Counted from the stretch's first letter, positions 39,521 through 49,004 are shown. The stretch is 49,851 bases of DNA from Bacteroidota bacterium (GCA_018267195.1 JAFDYY010000022.1:1-49851); one strand, 5' to 3'. A program made the numbers and translations. The notes: generated by a model not told the origin, from the letters alone.

Positions 39521-40537
39521 ATGAAACGAATCGGAATTTTACACGGTATGGAACGCTCCTTCCCGGAAGCCTTTGTGGAGGCCGTCAATAAAATGGGATT
39601 AAAAGATATTAAGGCTGAGCCCGTAGTGGTCGATATGGTGCAACAGGGCGTGGGCGATGACTATGCCGTAATGATTGACCGTATTTCGCAAGATGTACCC
39701 TTTTATCGAGCCTATTTAAAAAACGCAGCTTGTGCCGGTACGGCTGTTATTAACAATCCGTTTTGGTTTAGTGCCGATGAAAAATTTTTCAACAATGCCC
39801 TCGCTACCCGTATTGGGGTACCGGTTCCTAAAACCGTTATCCTGCCATCGCATGAGCGGCCTACCGATACGTTTGATTCTTCTTTCAGCAACCTTAAATT
39901 TCCGTTGAGTTGGGAAAAAGTTTTTGCCTACATCGGTTGGCCGGCCTACATGAAGCCCCACTCAGGAGGCGGTTGGAAAAATGTTTACCGCCTCAATGGC
40001 CCGGATGATTTTTTCCGTGCCTATAAAGAAACCGGTCAGCTTGTAATGCTTCTGCAAGAAGAAATTGTTTTTACCGAATATTTCCGCTGCTATTGCCTGG
40101 GCAGAAAATATGTGCGTGTTATGCAATACGAGCCCCGCAACCCTCACCACCTGCGGTATGTTATCAATGGCCCCCCAGCCGAAGCCAAGCTAATAAAAAA
40201 AGTACACGACTACGTACTTGAGTTGTGCCATGCCCTCGGATATGATTTTAACACTGTGGAAATGGCCGTGCGCGATGGCATACCCTATGCCATCGATTTT
40301 TGCAACCCCGCACCGGATGCTGATGTAAAATCGGTAGGCCAGGAAAATTTTGATTGGGTAGTAACCCATGCGGCTAAACTGGCGGTAGAAAAAGCACAAA
40401 TACACCAACCCGGAAAAGACAATCTTACCTGGGGAACTTTCGTGCAAAACTCGGTAGCTGCTTTTGAAAGTTCGTTGCCCAAAAAGAAATCGGTGGAAGA
40501 ATCCAAAACGAATATTAAAAAAGGGACTAAAAAATAA
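39521..40537 (+). CDS. ATP-grasp ligase of unknown product
   Basis: A 338-residue protein with an ATP-grasp domain from about residue 90. The N-terminal part (MKRIGILHGMERSFPEAF) is a pre-ATP-grasp fold. Seen motifs: DEKFFNNALATRIGVPVPKT, WPAYMKPHSGGGWKNVYRL (ATP lysine and glycine loop), LQEEIVFTEYFRCYCLG, and the metal site NTVEMAVRDGIPYAIDFCNPAPDAD. The Lys/Ser-rich last 30 residues are probably a flexible tail. It should form an amide or peptide bond by acyl phosphate chemistry. It is 2 bases before the carboxylate-amine ligase gene, so the two are coupled. Confidence 0.85.
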   Translation: MKRIGILHGMERSFPEAFVEAVNKMGLKDIKAEPVVVDMVQQGVGDDYAVMIDRISQDVPFYRAYLKNAACAGTAVINNPFWFSADEKFFNNALATRIGVPVPKTVILPSHERPTDTFDSSFSNLKFPLSWEKVFAYIGWPAYMKPHSGGGWKNVYRLNGPDDFFRAYKETGQLVMLLQEEIVFTEYFRCYCLGRKYVRVMQYEPRNPHHLRYVINGPPAEAKLIKKVHDYVLELCHALGYDFNTVEMAVRDGIPYAIDFCNPAPDADVKSVGQENFDWVVTHAAKLAVEKAQIHQPGKDNLTWGTFVQNSVAAFESSLPKKKSVEESKTNIKKGTKK

Positions 40538-40539
40538 AC

Positions 40540-41643
40540 ATGGAAAAATTTACGCTGGGGGTAGAAGAAGAGTACATGGTGGTAAATCCTGCTACGCGCG
40601 AACTTACCTCGCACGATCAAAAAATTGTAGAGATTGCCTCGCAGATACTACATGAGCACGTAAAAGCCGAGATGCATCAGGCGGTGGTAGAAGTAGGTAC
40701 CGGGATTTGTAAAGATGTAAGCGAAGCCTACCGGGATATTGCCCGCCTGCGTAAATTAGTAGGAGAAGTAGCCGGCAACCTGAACTTGCGCATTGGGGCT
40801 GCGGGCACCCATCCTTTTTCGCATTGGAGTACCCAACTTATTACACCCAATCCGCGTTACGATGAAATTGTAAATGAAATGCAAGAGGCGGCCCGATCAA
40901 ACCTGATTTTCGGTCTGCATGTTCACGTAGGTATTGCCGACAAAAACCTGGCCATCCACATCATGAACACGGTGCGTTATTTTTTACCCCACATTTTTGC
41001 ACTCTCTACTAATTCGCCCTTTTGGGAAGGGCGTAACACCGGCTTCAAATCATTTCGCACCAAAGTGTTTGATAAGTTTCCCCGCACCGGCATACCTGAT
41101 AGTTATGACGATTGGGATGATTTTAAAAATTATATCAACCTGCTGATTAAAACACGCTGCATAGACAACGCCAAAAAAATATGGTGGGATGTGCGCGTCC
41201 ACCCTTTTTTCGATACCATCGAATTTAGGATATGCGATGTGCCCTTGCTGATTGATGAAACCATTGCCATCGCGGCTCTGTTTCAGGCCTTGGTAGCCAA
41301 GCTTTACAAATTGCGGCTGCAAAACATGAGTTTCATTAACTACAACCGGGCGCTGATTAACGAAAACAAGTGGCGGGCTTCCCGTTATGGCTTAGACGGT
41401 AAACTGATTGATTTCGGAAAACAAACCGAAGTAGATACCCGGTTGCTCATTTTTGAATTACTCGATTTTATTGACGATGTAGTGGATGACCTGGGGAGCC
41501 GGCACGCCATTAACTATGTACATAAAATTGTTGAGCACGGTACCGGAGCCGACCGGCAGCTAAAGGTGTTTGCCAAAACACAAAGCCTGGAAAAAGTGGT
41601 TGATTATATTATTGATCAAACACTAACCGGCACTAGTGCTTGA
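40540..41643 (+). CDS. Carboxylate-amine ligase, GCS2/YbdK family
   Basis: A 367-residue member of the glutamate-cysteine ligase 2 family. Conserved stretches are TLGVEEEYMVVNP (metal-binding Glu), MHQAVVEVGTGICKDV, GAAGTHPFSHW, NLIFGLHVHVGI, FWEGRNTGFKSFR and WWDVRVHPFFDTIEFRICD. E. coli YbdK has weak glutamate-cysteine ligase activity; the natural substrates of the family are mostly unknown. Being next to an ATP-grasp ligase and two hydrolases suggests assembly of a small amide or peptide. The 3' end overlaps the convergent GNAT gene by 11 bases. Confidence 0.92.
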   Translation: MEKFTLGVEEEYMVVNPATRELTSHDQKIVEIASQILHEHVKAEMHQAVVEVGTGICKDVSEAYRDIARLRKLVGEVAGNLNLRIGAAGTHPFSHWSTQLITPNPRYDEIVNEMQEAARSNLIFGLHVHVGIADKNLAIHIMNTVRYFLPHIFALSTNSPFWEGRNTGFKSFRTKVFDKFPRTGIPDSYDDWDDFKNYINLLIKTRCIDNAKKIWWDVRVHPFFDTIEFRICDVPLLIDETIAIAALFQALVAKLYKLRLQNMSFINYNRALINENKWRASRYGLDGKLIDFGKQTEVDTRLLIFELLDFIDDVVDDLGSRHAINYVHKIVEHGTGADRQLKVFAKTQSLEKVVDYIIDQTLTGTSA

Positions 41644-42802
41644 TAGGGAACCGGGCAAAGGGTTTACGCTCGTCAAACAATTTTCGGTAAGTAGCATGCC
41701 GCTTTACCACCCGCGAATTGATCTGCTCACAAACCTTAATCATTTTCGTATTAAAATCGGCAATCCAATTCATTTCATAATCAACATACTGTTTGCGCAG
41801 ATGCACGTGGTAGTCTTGAAAACTTTCAATAATGGCTCCGTCCACGCCTTTTCCTTGGTGCGCAGGCACTACGCCAAATAAAACACCAAATGCTTTTCTG
41901 TTTTTTTTCAATAAGGTGTACCAGAGGAATTTCAGTTTCCCGATTAAATCTAATTTCCCGTTAAGATTTTTAAATAGCTGGTTTACCTCTGGCAACGATA
42001 GAAAGAAAGCAACCGGTTCATTCCGGTAATAGCCAAACCAAATCAATGTTTCATCCATGATTGGTTTCATCTGTTTCACAATAGCATGAGCCTGATGCTC
42101 GGTTAACTCAGGAATTTCACCCCGGCTGGCCCACGCCTGGTTATACACCTGCCTTATCTTTTCTGCCAGCGTAGGCCACTCTTTTTTCTTTAAATATTCA
42201 AAACGGTAGTCCTTATCAAGCGCGATGCGGCTCGCTTTTTTGTACATTTTGTCATCCAGTTCGCCTTTTACCTTCCGGCCAAAAGTGAGCTGGTAGAAAT
42301 AAACCTGAAAGCCGTATGCTTCAAAAAAATCTTTATAGTATGGGGGGTTATAATTGCATTGATAGTTCGGCTCTAATTCATAGCCTTCAATGAGCAACCC
42401 CCACCAGCGGTCGCGGCTGCCAAAATTTACAGGTCCATCCATTGCCTCCATGCCTTTGCTTTGCAGCCATTGCCTGGCCTGATTGAAAAGAGTGAACGCT
42501 GCGGCTTTGTCGTTAATACATTCAAATAAACCTATTCCACCGGTAGGCTGGTCATTACCTTTGGTGGCGTGTTTCTTATCGTAAAATGCCGCTATGCGGC
42601 CTATGGTTTCGCCCGATTCGTTTTGTAAAATCCAGCGTGTGCACTCTCCGGTTCGAAACGATTTATTTTTTTTTGAATCGAAAAATGCTTCTACATCTTT
42701 ATCTAACGGACGTATCCATTTCGGAAAACTTTTATACAACGTTACCGGCAGAAGCAGAAATTCCTTTTTTTCTTTAGCCGTTATTACTTCGCGGATTGTC
42801 AT
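41633..42802 (-). CDS. GNAT-like acetyltransferase, large form
   Basis: A 389-residue protein that reads as a double-GNAT or FemX-like acyltransferase. The N-terminal lobe contains GETIGRIAAFYDKKH and GGIGLFECINDKAAAF; the central part has DGPVNFGSRDRWWGLLIEGY and CNYNPPYYKDFFEAYGF, similar to YghO-type proteins; the C-terminal lobe has GVVPAHQGKGVDGAIIESF, the acetyl-CoA pyrophosphate loop. The acceptor is unknown. It begins 8 bases after the multi-PAS kinase stop, so they share a transcript. Confidence 0.78.
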   Translation of the reverse strand: MTIREVITAKEKKEFLLLPVTLYKSFPKWIRPLDKDVEAFFDSKKNKSFRTGECTRWILQNESGETIGRIAAFYDKKHATKGNDQPTGGIGLFECINDKAAAFTLFNQARQWLQSKGMEAMDGPVNFGSRDRWWGLLIEGYELEPNYQCNYNPPYYKDFFEAYGFQVYFYQLTFGRKVKGELDDKMYKKASRIALDKDYRFEYLKKKEWPTLAEKIRQVYNQAWASRGEIPELTEHQAHAIVKQMKPIMDETLIWFGYYRNEPVAFFLSLPEVNQLFKNLNGKLDLIGKLKFLWYTLLKKNRKAFGVLFGVVPAHQGKGVDGAIIESFQDYHVHLRKQYVDYEMNWIADFNTKMIKVCEQINSRVVKRHATYRKLFDERKPFARFPIKH

Positions 42803-42810
42803 GAGATGGC

Positions 42811-45033
42811 TTACAAGGTACGGTTAGGCAATTCAAAAAAGAAAGTAGTACCCTCGCCCAATGTACTTTTTAATTCAAGGTGGCCACCGAGTTTATCTAC
42901 GGCATTTTTTACAATGTATAGCCCCAGCCCGGAGCCGTCAGACTGCTCGCTGGCCCGGTAAAACATGTGAAATACTTTTTCTAAACTTTCGGGTTTTATA
43001 CCAATGCCATTATCTGAGAACTTGACGAACGCTTTCTTTTCAGAAACCTTGATCTGGATTACAATTTCCGGATCAGGCCGGTTAAAATTCCGGTATTTAA
43101 TCGCATTAGAAATCAGGTTTCTAAAAATTTCGCCTACACGCCACCGATCGCTCAGAAACACATCCCCCTCAATCGTTACACTTCGCATAATTTCGTCTGC
43201 TCCTTTTAAATAATTTAAGTCCGTAAAGGTGTAGTCAATTAATTCTTTAAAATTGATCGGCTCGATGTGCAGATCCAGTTTCAGGTTTTTAGAATGACTC
43301 AGCACATCGGTAATAAAATGATCCAGTTGCCCTACTTTTTTTCCGATCAGGTTCAGGTACTCAGCAGGGTCGTCTGTATTGCCCGGGAGTTTGGCCAGGT
43401 TTACCAGGCCGCGTACCGAAGAAAGCGGAGCTCGTAGATCGTGCGAAACTTTATAGACGAAGTGATCTAATTCGGCATTGCGGGTTTTTAGTTCTTCTTC
43501 CGTTTTTTTCTGCTCCGTAATATCTACATACACTCCAAAAATACCGATGGCCACACCATCCACCATTACCGGCATACCATAAATAATAACAGACAACATC
43601 TGGCCATTACGATGAAGCCGCTTAGTTTGTATTCGTACTACTTGCTGTGATGAAATAAGTGTATTCAGGTCGTTCCCTTCTGTTTCCAGATCACCGGGAA
43701 CTATAAATTCGTTCAATGCTTTTCCATGAAGGTCTTGGGTATTAAAACCAAACATGGTTTCAAACCCTTCGTTTACCTGCTGCACTTTTCCCTTATCATC
43801 GAGCAGCGCAATTGCCAACGGGGAAACATGAAACAACTGAGAAAACAGTGTTTCTGATTTGCGCTTCTCGGTTTCAATTTGTTTTTGATCGGTTATGTCT
43901 TTAAAGATCGATCGGATAGCCGGCTTACCTTCATAGATAAAGGGCGTGCCGGAAACCTCTACTATTCGCTCTTGCCCGTTTGTGCGCACAAAGATTTGTT
44001 CGATGGCGGGCACTTCTTTCCCCTGAGAAATTTTTCCGGCCCGTTGTTCAGTCTGTTGCCGGCCGCTGGGTGCTACAAAATTTAAAAATGGTTTGCCTAC
44101 AATTTCTTCATTTGGGTTTGCCTGCAATATTTTTAACCCGGATTGGTTCAGGTATTTAATTTTTCCGTCTTGCAAAATACTTACCCCTAACGGTAAATGA
44201 TCTACCAATTGCCGGTAGCGCTCTTCGCTATCCTGAATTGCTTTTTCTTTTGTTTTGTGTTCTTCAAAATCTTGCAATATCCCTACTGAGCGCACCGGAT
44301 AACCCTTTTCATCACGCTCAACTATTTGCCCCTTTTCCAAAACCCAACGCCATGAACCATCTTTATTTTTGAAACGGTAGGTGCAGGAAAATGAATCGGA
44401 TTTAGACAATTGGTGCTCTGTCATCGTACGGCTATACTCCGGCAGGTCGTCCGTGTGGATATAATACTCTTTCGTTTTCCATAGATTAATCAACTCGGCA
44501 TGGTCGTACCCGAGTATCTCTGCCCAGCGCTTATTAAGAACCGCCTCATTCTTTAAATAATTATAATCCCACAGCCCAAGGTTGGCTCCTTTCAATGCCA
44601 ATTCCAGCCGTTGCTCCATTTCGAACCGCCTTTGTTCCGCTTCTTTGCGGTCGCTTATGTCGTGAATGATGCCTGCCCATGTAACCGTGCCATCTTCCAG
44701 CATTTCTCCGGCAGCAATGGTTTCTACCCAGGTATATCCTTTGGGGGTTTTGATCCGTCCTTTCCATCGCCAATCTTTTTTATCAACAAAATATCGGGCT
44801 TTTTTCAGGATGTCATTTTTTAAATAAGGCCAATCTTCTTCGTGCACATACGACCGCATGGGCAACACCCCGCTCATTACTTCAACCGGGGTAAGGCCAA
44901 ACATGGTTTCGCAGTGTGGGCTGATGTACACAAAATCGTTATCGCCATCGGGAAAAAAAGAATATTCAAATGTTACTGCGGGCAACGCATCAGTCAATTG
45001 CCCTTGCCGGTAGATGGTTTCGGTATTTTTCAT
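42811..45033 (-). CDS. Multi-PAS sensor histidine kinase
   Basis: A 740-residue soluble kinase with no membrane segment. Four PAS/PAC domains follow each other (ends marked by DISDRKEAEQ, DFEEHKTKEKA, DITDQKQIETEK and DITEQKKTEEEL), then HisKA with the phospho-His in VYKVSHDLRAPLSSVRGL and a HATPase with NLISNAIKYRN, SDNGIGIKPE and GSGLGLYIVKNAVDKLGG. No receiver is fused or adjacent, so the target is unknown. I start at ATG 45033 (MKNTETIYRQGQ); an in-frame start 22 codons upstream is less likely. The gene continues into the GNAT gene. Confidence 0.9.
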   Translation of the reverse strand: MKNTETIYRQGQLTDALPAVTFEYSFFPDGDNDFVYISPHCETMFGLTPVEVMSGVLPMRSYVHEEDWPYLKNDILKKARYFVDKKDWRWKGRIKTPKGYTWVETIAAGEMLEDGTVTWAGIIHDISDRKEAEQRRFEMEQRLELALKGANLGLWDYNYLKNEAVLNKRWAEILGYDHAELINLWKTKEYYIHTDDLPEYSRTMTEHQLSKSDSFSCTYRFKNKDGSWRWVLEKGQIVERDEKGYPVRSVGILQDFEEHKTKEKAIQDSEERYRQLVDHLPLGVSILQDGKIKYLNQSGLKILQANPNEEIVGKPFLNFVAPSGRQQTEQRAGKISQGKEVPAIEQIFVRTNGQERIVEVSGTPFIYEGKPAIRSIFKDITDQKQIETEKRKSETLFSQLFHVSPLAIALLDDKGKVQQVNEGFETMFGFNTQDLHGKALNEFIVPGDLETEGNDLNTLISSQQVVRIQTKRLHRNGQMLSVIIYGMPVMVDGVAIGIFGVYVDITEQKKTEEELKTRNAELDHFVYKVSHDLRAPLSSVRGLVNLAKLPGNTDDPAEYLNLIGKKVGQLDHFITDVLSHSKNLKLDLHIEPINFKELIDYTFTDLNYLKGADEIMRSVTIEGDVFLSDRWRVGEIFRNLISNAIKYRNFNRPDPEIVIQIKVSEKKAFVKFSDNGIGIKPESLEKVFHMFYRASEQSDGSGLGLYIVKNAVDKLGGHLELKSTLGEGTTFFFELPNRTL

Positions 45034-45128
45034 TTTTACAAGCGAGCAATTTAGTAATTTGATTATACCCTCAAAATGATAGATGTGTGAAAAACCCACG
45101 AGGTAAGAATTTCGTCAGAATAAAAAAC

Positions 45129-45136
45129 TAACTTTG
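45129..45136 (+). promoter_or_regulatory. -7 promoter element of hmgA
   Basis: TAACTTTG is an exact TAnnTTTG match 45 bases before the ATG of hmgA. A TTG at the -33 position is not clear. Confidence 0.45.
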
Positions 45137-45181
45137 AAGCAAGCACATCTGATTCCTAAAAAATATCTTAAAAAGAAACTT

Positions 45182-46375
45182 ATGTATTACCATTGCCTCG
45201 GAAAAATTCCACCCAAACGCCACACCCAGTTTCGGCAACCGGATGGAAGCCTCTACCAGGAAGAACTGGTGAGTTCGGAAGGATTTTCCGGAATTTACTC
45301 CAACCTGTACCATATTTTCCCGCCCACCCGGATTAAGGAAGTAAAAGCAGTAGAAAATTTTTCGGTAAAACGTGTAGCTGAGTACAAACTGTTGCAAACC
45401 CATCTCAATACATCAAAAGTAGGTGAAACCGGCACTGATTATCTGGGGGCCAGAAAAACACTGCTCATCAACAACGACTGTGCTCTTTCCATCTGCTCGC
45501 CTACCCAACGCACCATGGATTATTTTTATAAAAATGCCGAAGGCGATGAAGTAATCTTTGTGCATGATGGCCAAGGAAAGCTAACCTCCCAATTTGGCAC
45601 CATCGAAATACGCCAGGGAGACTATGTGGTTATTCCACGTACCGTAATTTATAAACTCGACTTTGAGCCCGGACCGCTCCGGCTATTAATTATAGAGTCT
45701 GCTTCGCCTGTGGAAACGGTAAAGCGATACCGTAATGAGGTAGGGCAGTTGTTGGAGCACTCTCCCTACTGCGAGCGCGATATTCGCCCGCCTCACAAAC
45801 TGATTACCGAAACCAAAAAAGGTGAGTACCTCATCAAAATAAAAAAACAAGGTTTGCTGCACCATTATGTGTATGAGCACTCTCCGCTCGACCTGATTGG
45901 GTGGGACGGCTTTTTGTGGCCGTATGCCTTTTCCATTCATGATTTTGAACCCATTACCGGCCGCATCCACCAGCCCCCGCCCGTGCACCAAACTTTTCAA
46001 GCTCATAACTTTGTAATCTGTTCGTTTGTGCCGCGTTTGTTCGACTATCATCCGCAAGCCATCCCGGCTCCGTACAACCATAGCAATATTGACAGCGATG
46101 AAGTGCTCTACTATGCGGAGGGGAATTTTATGAGCCGCCGGGGCATTGATCGGGGTTCCTTCACCCTGCACCCGGGCGGACTGCCCCACGGGCCTCATCC
46201 CGGTACGGTAGAAAAAAGCATTGGCGCTAAAGAAACCCACGAGCTGGCGGTAATGGTTGATACGTTTAAACCGCTTTATTTAACGGAAGATGCCCTACCC
46301 TATTTAGATAAAAACTATCCGATGAGTTGGACGGATAACCACAACGAAGGGTTTCATGAGGTAAACACTCCGTAA
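45182..46375 (+). CDS. hmgA: Homogentisate 1,2-dioxygenase
   Basis: HmgA opens the ring of homogentisate to maleylacetoacetate in tyrosine and phenylalanine breakdown. The 397-residue length is slightly shorter than the human enzyme (445). Signatures are GKIPPKRHTQFRQPDGSLYQEEL, NLYHIFPPT, HDGQGKLTSQFGTIEIRQGDYVVIP and the Fe(II) region SDEVLYYAEGNFMSRRG with HPGGLPHGPHPG. The ATG at 45182 begins the conserved MYYHCLGKIP; a longer in-frame start exists upstream. No other tyrosine-degradation gene (hppD, fahA) is beside it. Confidence 0.95.
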   Translation: MYYHCLGKIPPKRHTQFRQPDGSLYQEELVSSEGFSGIYSNLYHIFPPTRIKEVKAVENFSVKRVAEYKLLQTHLNTSKVGETGTDYLGARKTLLINNDCALSICSPTQRTMDYFYKNAEGDEVIFVHDGQGKLTSQFGTIEIRQGDYVVIPRTVIYKLDFEPGPLRLLIIESASPVETVKRYRNEVGQLLEHSPYCERDIRPPHKLITETKKGEYLIKIKKQGLLHHYVYEHSPLDLIGWDGFLWPYAFSIHDFEPITGRIHQPPPVHQTFQAHNFVICSFVPRLFDYHPQAIPAPYNHSNIDSDEVLYYAEGNFMSRRGIDRGSFTLHPGGLPHGPHPGTVEKSIGAKETHELAVMVDTFKPLYLTEDALPYLDKNYPMSWTDNHNEGFHEVNTP

Positions 46376-46486
46376 TCTAAAAAAATAATGATCGCACTAA
46401 CCTACTCCTGAGTAGCCCATTTTTGTATTTCCGGGATGGCCGGTGGTTTAAGGCCTATTATAAAACATCGTTACTAACCCGTACCC

Positions 46487-47548
46487 CTACCGGGCTACAC
46501 CCCAGCGTACTACTTTTTCCAATTTGCCGGGTTGCATAATTTTTATTTTGCCTCCGTCTATCTCAATGAGTTTTTCATTTTTAAAATCGGAAAGCACGCG
46601 AATAACCGACTCGGAAGCCGTGCCTACCATCTTGGCCAAATCATCGCGCGAAATCTGAATCACTTCGCTGGTGTCTTTCATTTGGTGCACCTTCAGCAGA
46701 GCCGCTGCCGTGCGCTGGCGAACGGAGTTATAGGCCAGATGTAATAACTGGTTTTCTTTTTCGGCTACCTTTTTACATAACAACGAAATAAAGCCGTGCG
46801 AAACATCGGGGTGGCTTTGCAGCAAAAGCATAAAATCATATTTCGGAATGGTTACAATTTCAGAATCTTGCAATGCCACGGCCGACTCGCCATACAGTGC
46901 GCCTTCTAAAATAGGTTCAAAACCAAAAAAATCATTTGCATGGTAAATAGAGGTAATCAATTCTTTGCCATCGGGGTGCGATTTAAAGACTTTTACACTT
47001 CCCGATTTTACAAAATATACATTCAGCGGGGTATCTCCTTCGGAAAACAATTCGGCTTTTTTCTTTAACAATTTAATTTTTTTGTCTTTGCACAGATCCT
47101 TAAGATTAAGAACCTTTCGGGCATCGTGTATAAATTCATCTAATCCTTCAGAGGTGCTATCGTATAGTTTTTGTTGCATGCTGGCTTTTTGCAGACGGGC
47201 TTCAATGGCATTGAGCAGATCGGTATCATCAAATGGTTTGGTCAGGTAATCGTCTGCTCCCAGGTTCATGCCTTTGCGTATATCGGCTTTTTCCGTTTTT
47301 GCCGTCAGGAAAATAAAAGGGATACCGGCCGTATCCACCTTCTTGCTCAAAATATGCAACACGCCATAGCCGTCTAACTCGGGCATCATAATATCGCAGA
47401 TAATCAGATCCGGTTTTTCCTGCTGAGCCGACTCCACGCCCTCCTTTCCATTTTTGGCAGAAGTAACCCGGTAGTTAGCCAGTTCTAATATTTCCTGAAT
47501 GTTTTCGCGTACTTCGGTGTTGTCTTCAATCAATAAAATCTTTTTCAT
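46487..47548 (-). CDS. Receiver-Crp/Fnr fusion regulator
   Basis: This 353-residue protein is a response regulator with a Crp-type output. Residues 1-125 are a receiver: acidic pair ED at the N-terminus, phospho-Asp52 in CDIMMPELDG, Thr82 and Lys104 in LTKPF. Residues about 150-270 are a cyclic-nucleotide-binding-type beta-roll (FSEGDTPLNVYFVKSGSVKVF), and the last 75 residues are the Crp winged helix (ISRDDLAKMVGTASESVIRVLSDF). No cysteine cluster for an Fe-S centre is apparent at the N-terminus. The neighbour is a PAS kinase on the same strand, 87 bases upstream, a natural partner. Confidence 0.92.
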   Translation of the reverse strand: MKKILLIEDNTEVRENIQEILELANYRVTSAKNGKEGVESAQQEKPDLIICDIMMPELDGYGVLHILSKKVDTAGIPFIFLTAKTEKADIRKGMNLGADDYLTKPFDDTDLLNAIEARLQKASMQQKLYDSTSEGLDEFIHDARKVLNLKDLCKDKKIKLLKKKAELFSEGDTPLNVYFVKSGSVKVFKSHPDGKELITSIYHANDFFGFEPILEGALYGESAVALQDSEIVTIPKYDFMLLLQSHPDVSHGFISLLCKKVAEKENQLLHLAYNSVRQRTAAALLKVHQMKDTSEVIQISRDDLAKMVGTASESVIRVLSDFKNEKLIEIDGGKIKIMQPGKLEKVVRWGVAR

Positions 47549-47635
47549 GGGTTTATTTTTTTTTTGATCAACGGGTGAGGCTAAAATAAGTCATGTTTAT
47601 GTATGTGTACAATATTTATAAGGCCATTCTCTCTA

Positions 47636-48889
47636 TTAACAGTTTTCGCAAGGTATGCTAATGGTAAACGTACTTCCTTTTTCATATTCGCTCGTAAACG
47701 AAATCGCCCCATCTATTAATTCAACATAGCGTTTAACAATATTCAATCCCAGGCCGGTGCCTTGCTCGTTGCCCGCATTGCTGGCCCGGTAAAAACGTTC
47801 GAACAAATGTTTTTGGTCTTCGGCCGATATCCCAATGCCTTCGTCTTTTATATGAAACCAGATAAACGAATTTTTGCTTTCGCAAAAGATCAGGATTTTT
47901 TTTCCGGGATCGGAATATTTACTGGCATTGGAGAGTAAATTAAACATAATGCCCCGCAAGATGCGTGGATCCGTCATTACCTCGCTTATCCTTGATGTGT
48001 ATTTTATTTCCACTTCTTGGTTTTCTTTTAACGATGCTTTTACCTCTTCCACTATTTCTTCTAAAAACTCTCGCAGTCGGATCGTTTCCCGATTTACTTC
48101 CACCCGGCCTTCTTCCAGTTTGCCCAGCGACAAAAAATCATTTAAAATATTTGTGAGGTGGTTTACAGACGACTTAACCCGGTTGATGTGCTTATCCATC
48201 TTATCAAAATCGCCCCGGTTTTTGTATTGCTGAATTAATGAAGTTGAACTGAGCACGGCACTGAGCGGAGTGCGAAACTCGTGCGAAGCAATAGAAACAA
48301 ATTTACTTTTCAAGTCATTCAGTTCACGCTCTTTTTCCAACGATTTTTTGGCTTCTTCCTCTGCTTTTTTTCGCTCCTTCACTTCGTTTTCAAGTTTGGT
48401 GATAGACTGGTTGAGTGCCTCCGTGCGCAGGTGCACTTTGTTTTCCAGTTCGGCCGCATAGACGATGAGTTGTTCTTCGCTTCGCTTCAGCGCTTCTTCG
48501 GTTTTTTTTCGTTGCGAAATATCGCTGATGAAAGCCATCACCATCATTTTTTCCTGTATGTTGAAATAACTCAGACTTATCTCAATCGGAAACTCCGATC
48601 CGTTTTTTCGCAACCCCAGCAAATCTCTCCCCATGCCCATTCGTCTGGGCTGAGGGTGTGCATTAAAGCCAAAGCGCATTTTTTCATGCCCCTGGCGGAG
48701 GCGCTGCGGCAGCAGCTCTTCTATGCTTTTTCCATTTAGTTCGTTGGGCTCATATCCAAAGAACTGCTCGGCCACCGGGTTCGCCACGGCTATGATTCCG
48801 TGCTCATCCACCATAATAATTCCTTCCGACATATTTTGAAATATCTCGCGGTAGGCTTTCGTAAACATGGCGGTAATATCCATATTCAT
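47636..48889 (-). CDS. FixL-like PAS histidine kinase
   Basis: A 417-residue soluble kinase. One PAS domain (about 12-130) matches the FixL type, with PQRLRQGHEKM and PRRMGMGRDLLGLRKNGSEFPIEIS; His68 and Arg88 have the same 20-residue spacing as the heme ligand His200 and Arg220 of FixL. A coiled coil follows, then HisKA (FVSIASHEFRTPLSAVLS) and HATPase (NLLSNASKYSDPG, KDEGIGIS, GTGLGLNIVKRYVELI). Heme binding is possible but not shown, as many non-heme PAS domains keep this His. I start at ATG 48889; a TTG three codons upstream is also in frame. It is upstream of the receiver-Crp gene. Confidence 0.9.
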   Translation of the reverse strand: MNMDITAMFTKAYREIFQNMSEGIIMVDEHGIIAVANPVAEQFFGYEPNELNGKSIEELLPQRLRQGHEKMRFGFNAHPQPRRMGMGRDLLGLRKNGSEFPIEISLSYFNIQEKMMVMAFISDISQRKKTEEALKRSEEQLIVYAAELENKVHLRTEALNQSITKLENEVKERKKAEEEAKKSLEKERELNDLKSKFVSIASHEFRTPLSAVLSSTSLIQQYKNRGDFDKMDKHINRVKSSVNHLTNILNDFLSLGKLEEGRVEVNRETIRLREFLEEIVEEVKASLKENQEVEIKYTSRISEVMTDPRILRGIMFNLLSNASKYSDPGKKILIFCESKNSFIWFHIKDEGIGISAEDQKHLFERFYRASNAGNEQGTGLGLNIVKRYVELIDGAISFTSEYEKGSTFTISIPCENC

Positions 48890-48956
48890 TTGGGTCAAGG
48901 TCTCAATTTAGCAATCTGCCAGTCATGATGAAAATCATTTAATATACTGACAAATG

Positions 48957-48991
48957 TTTGAAGCCGCTTAGCCCGTATTTGAATACGTTTG
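48957..48991 (+). promoter_or_regulatory. Promoter of universal stress protein gene
   Basis: TTTG (48957-48960) is followed after 23 bases by TACGTTTG (48984-48991), an exact -7 match. The start codon is 14 bases further on. Confidence 0.55.
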
Positions 48992-49004
48992 AAAAAGTAT
49001 CAGC

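Noticed and set aside
45686..46240. 184-codon open frame on the minus strand
   Set aside because: Antisense to hmgA; the sense protein is a certain family member.
46376..46486. Terminator between hmgA and the receiver-Crp gene
   Set aside because: A CTACTC/GAGTAG stem near 46402 has only a two-base loop and a poor T run, too weak to list.
47636..48889. Firm call of a heme-based oxygen sensor
   Set aside because: The His/Arg spacing fits FixL, but many non-heme PAS domains keep a His here; it is reported as a hypothesis only.
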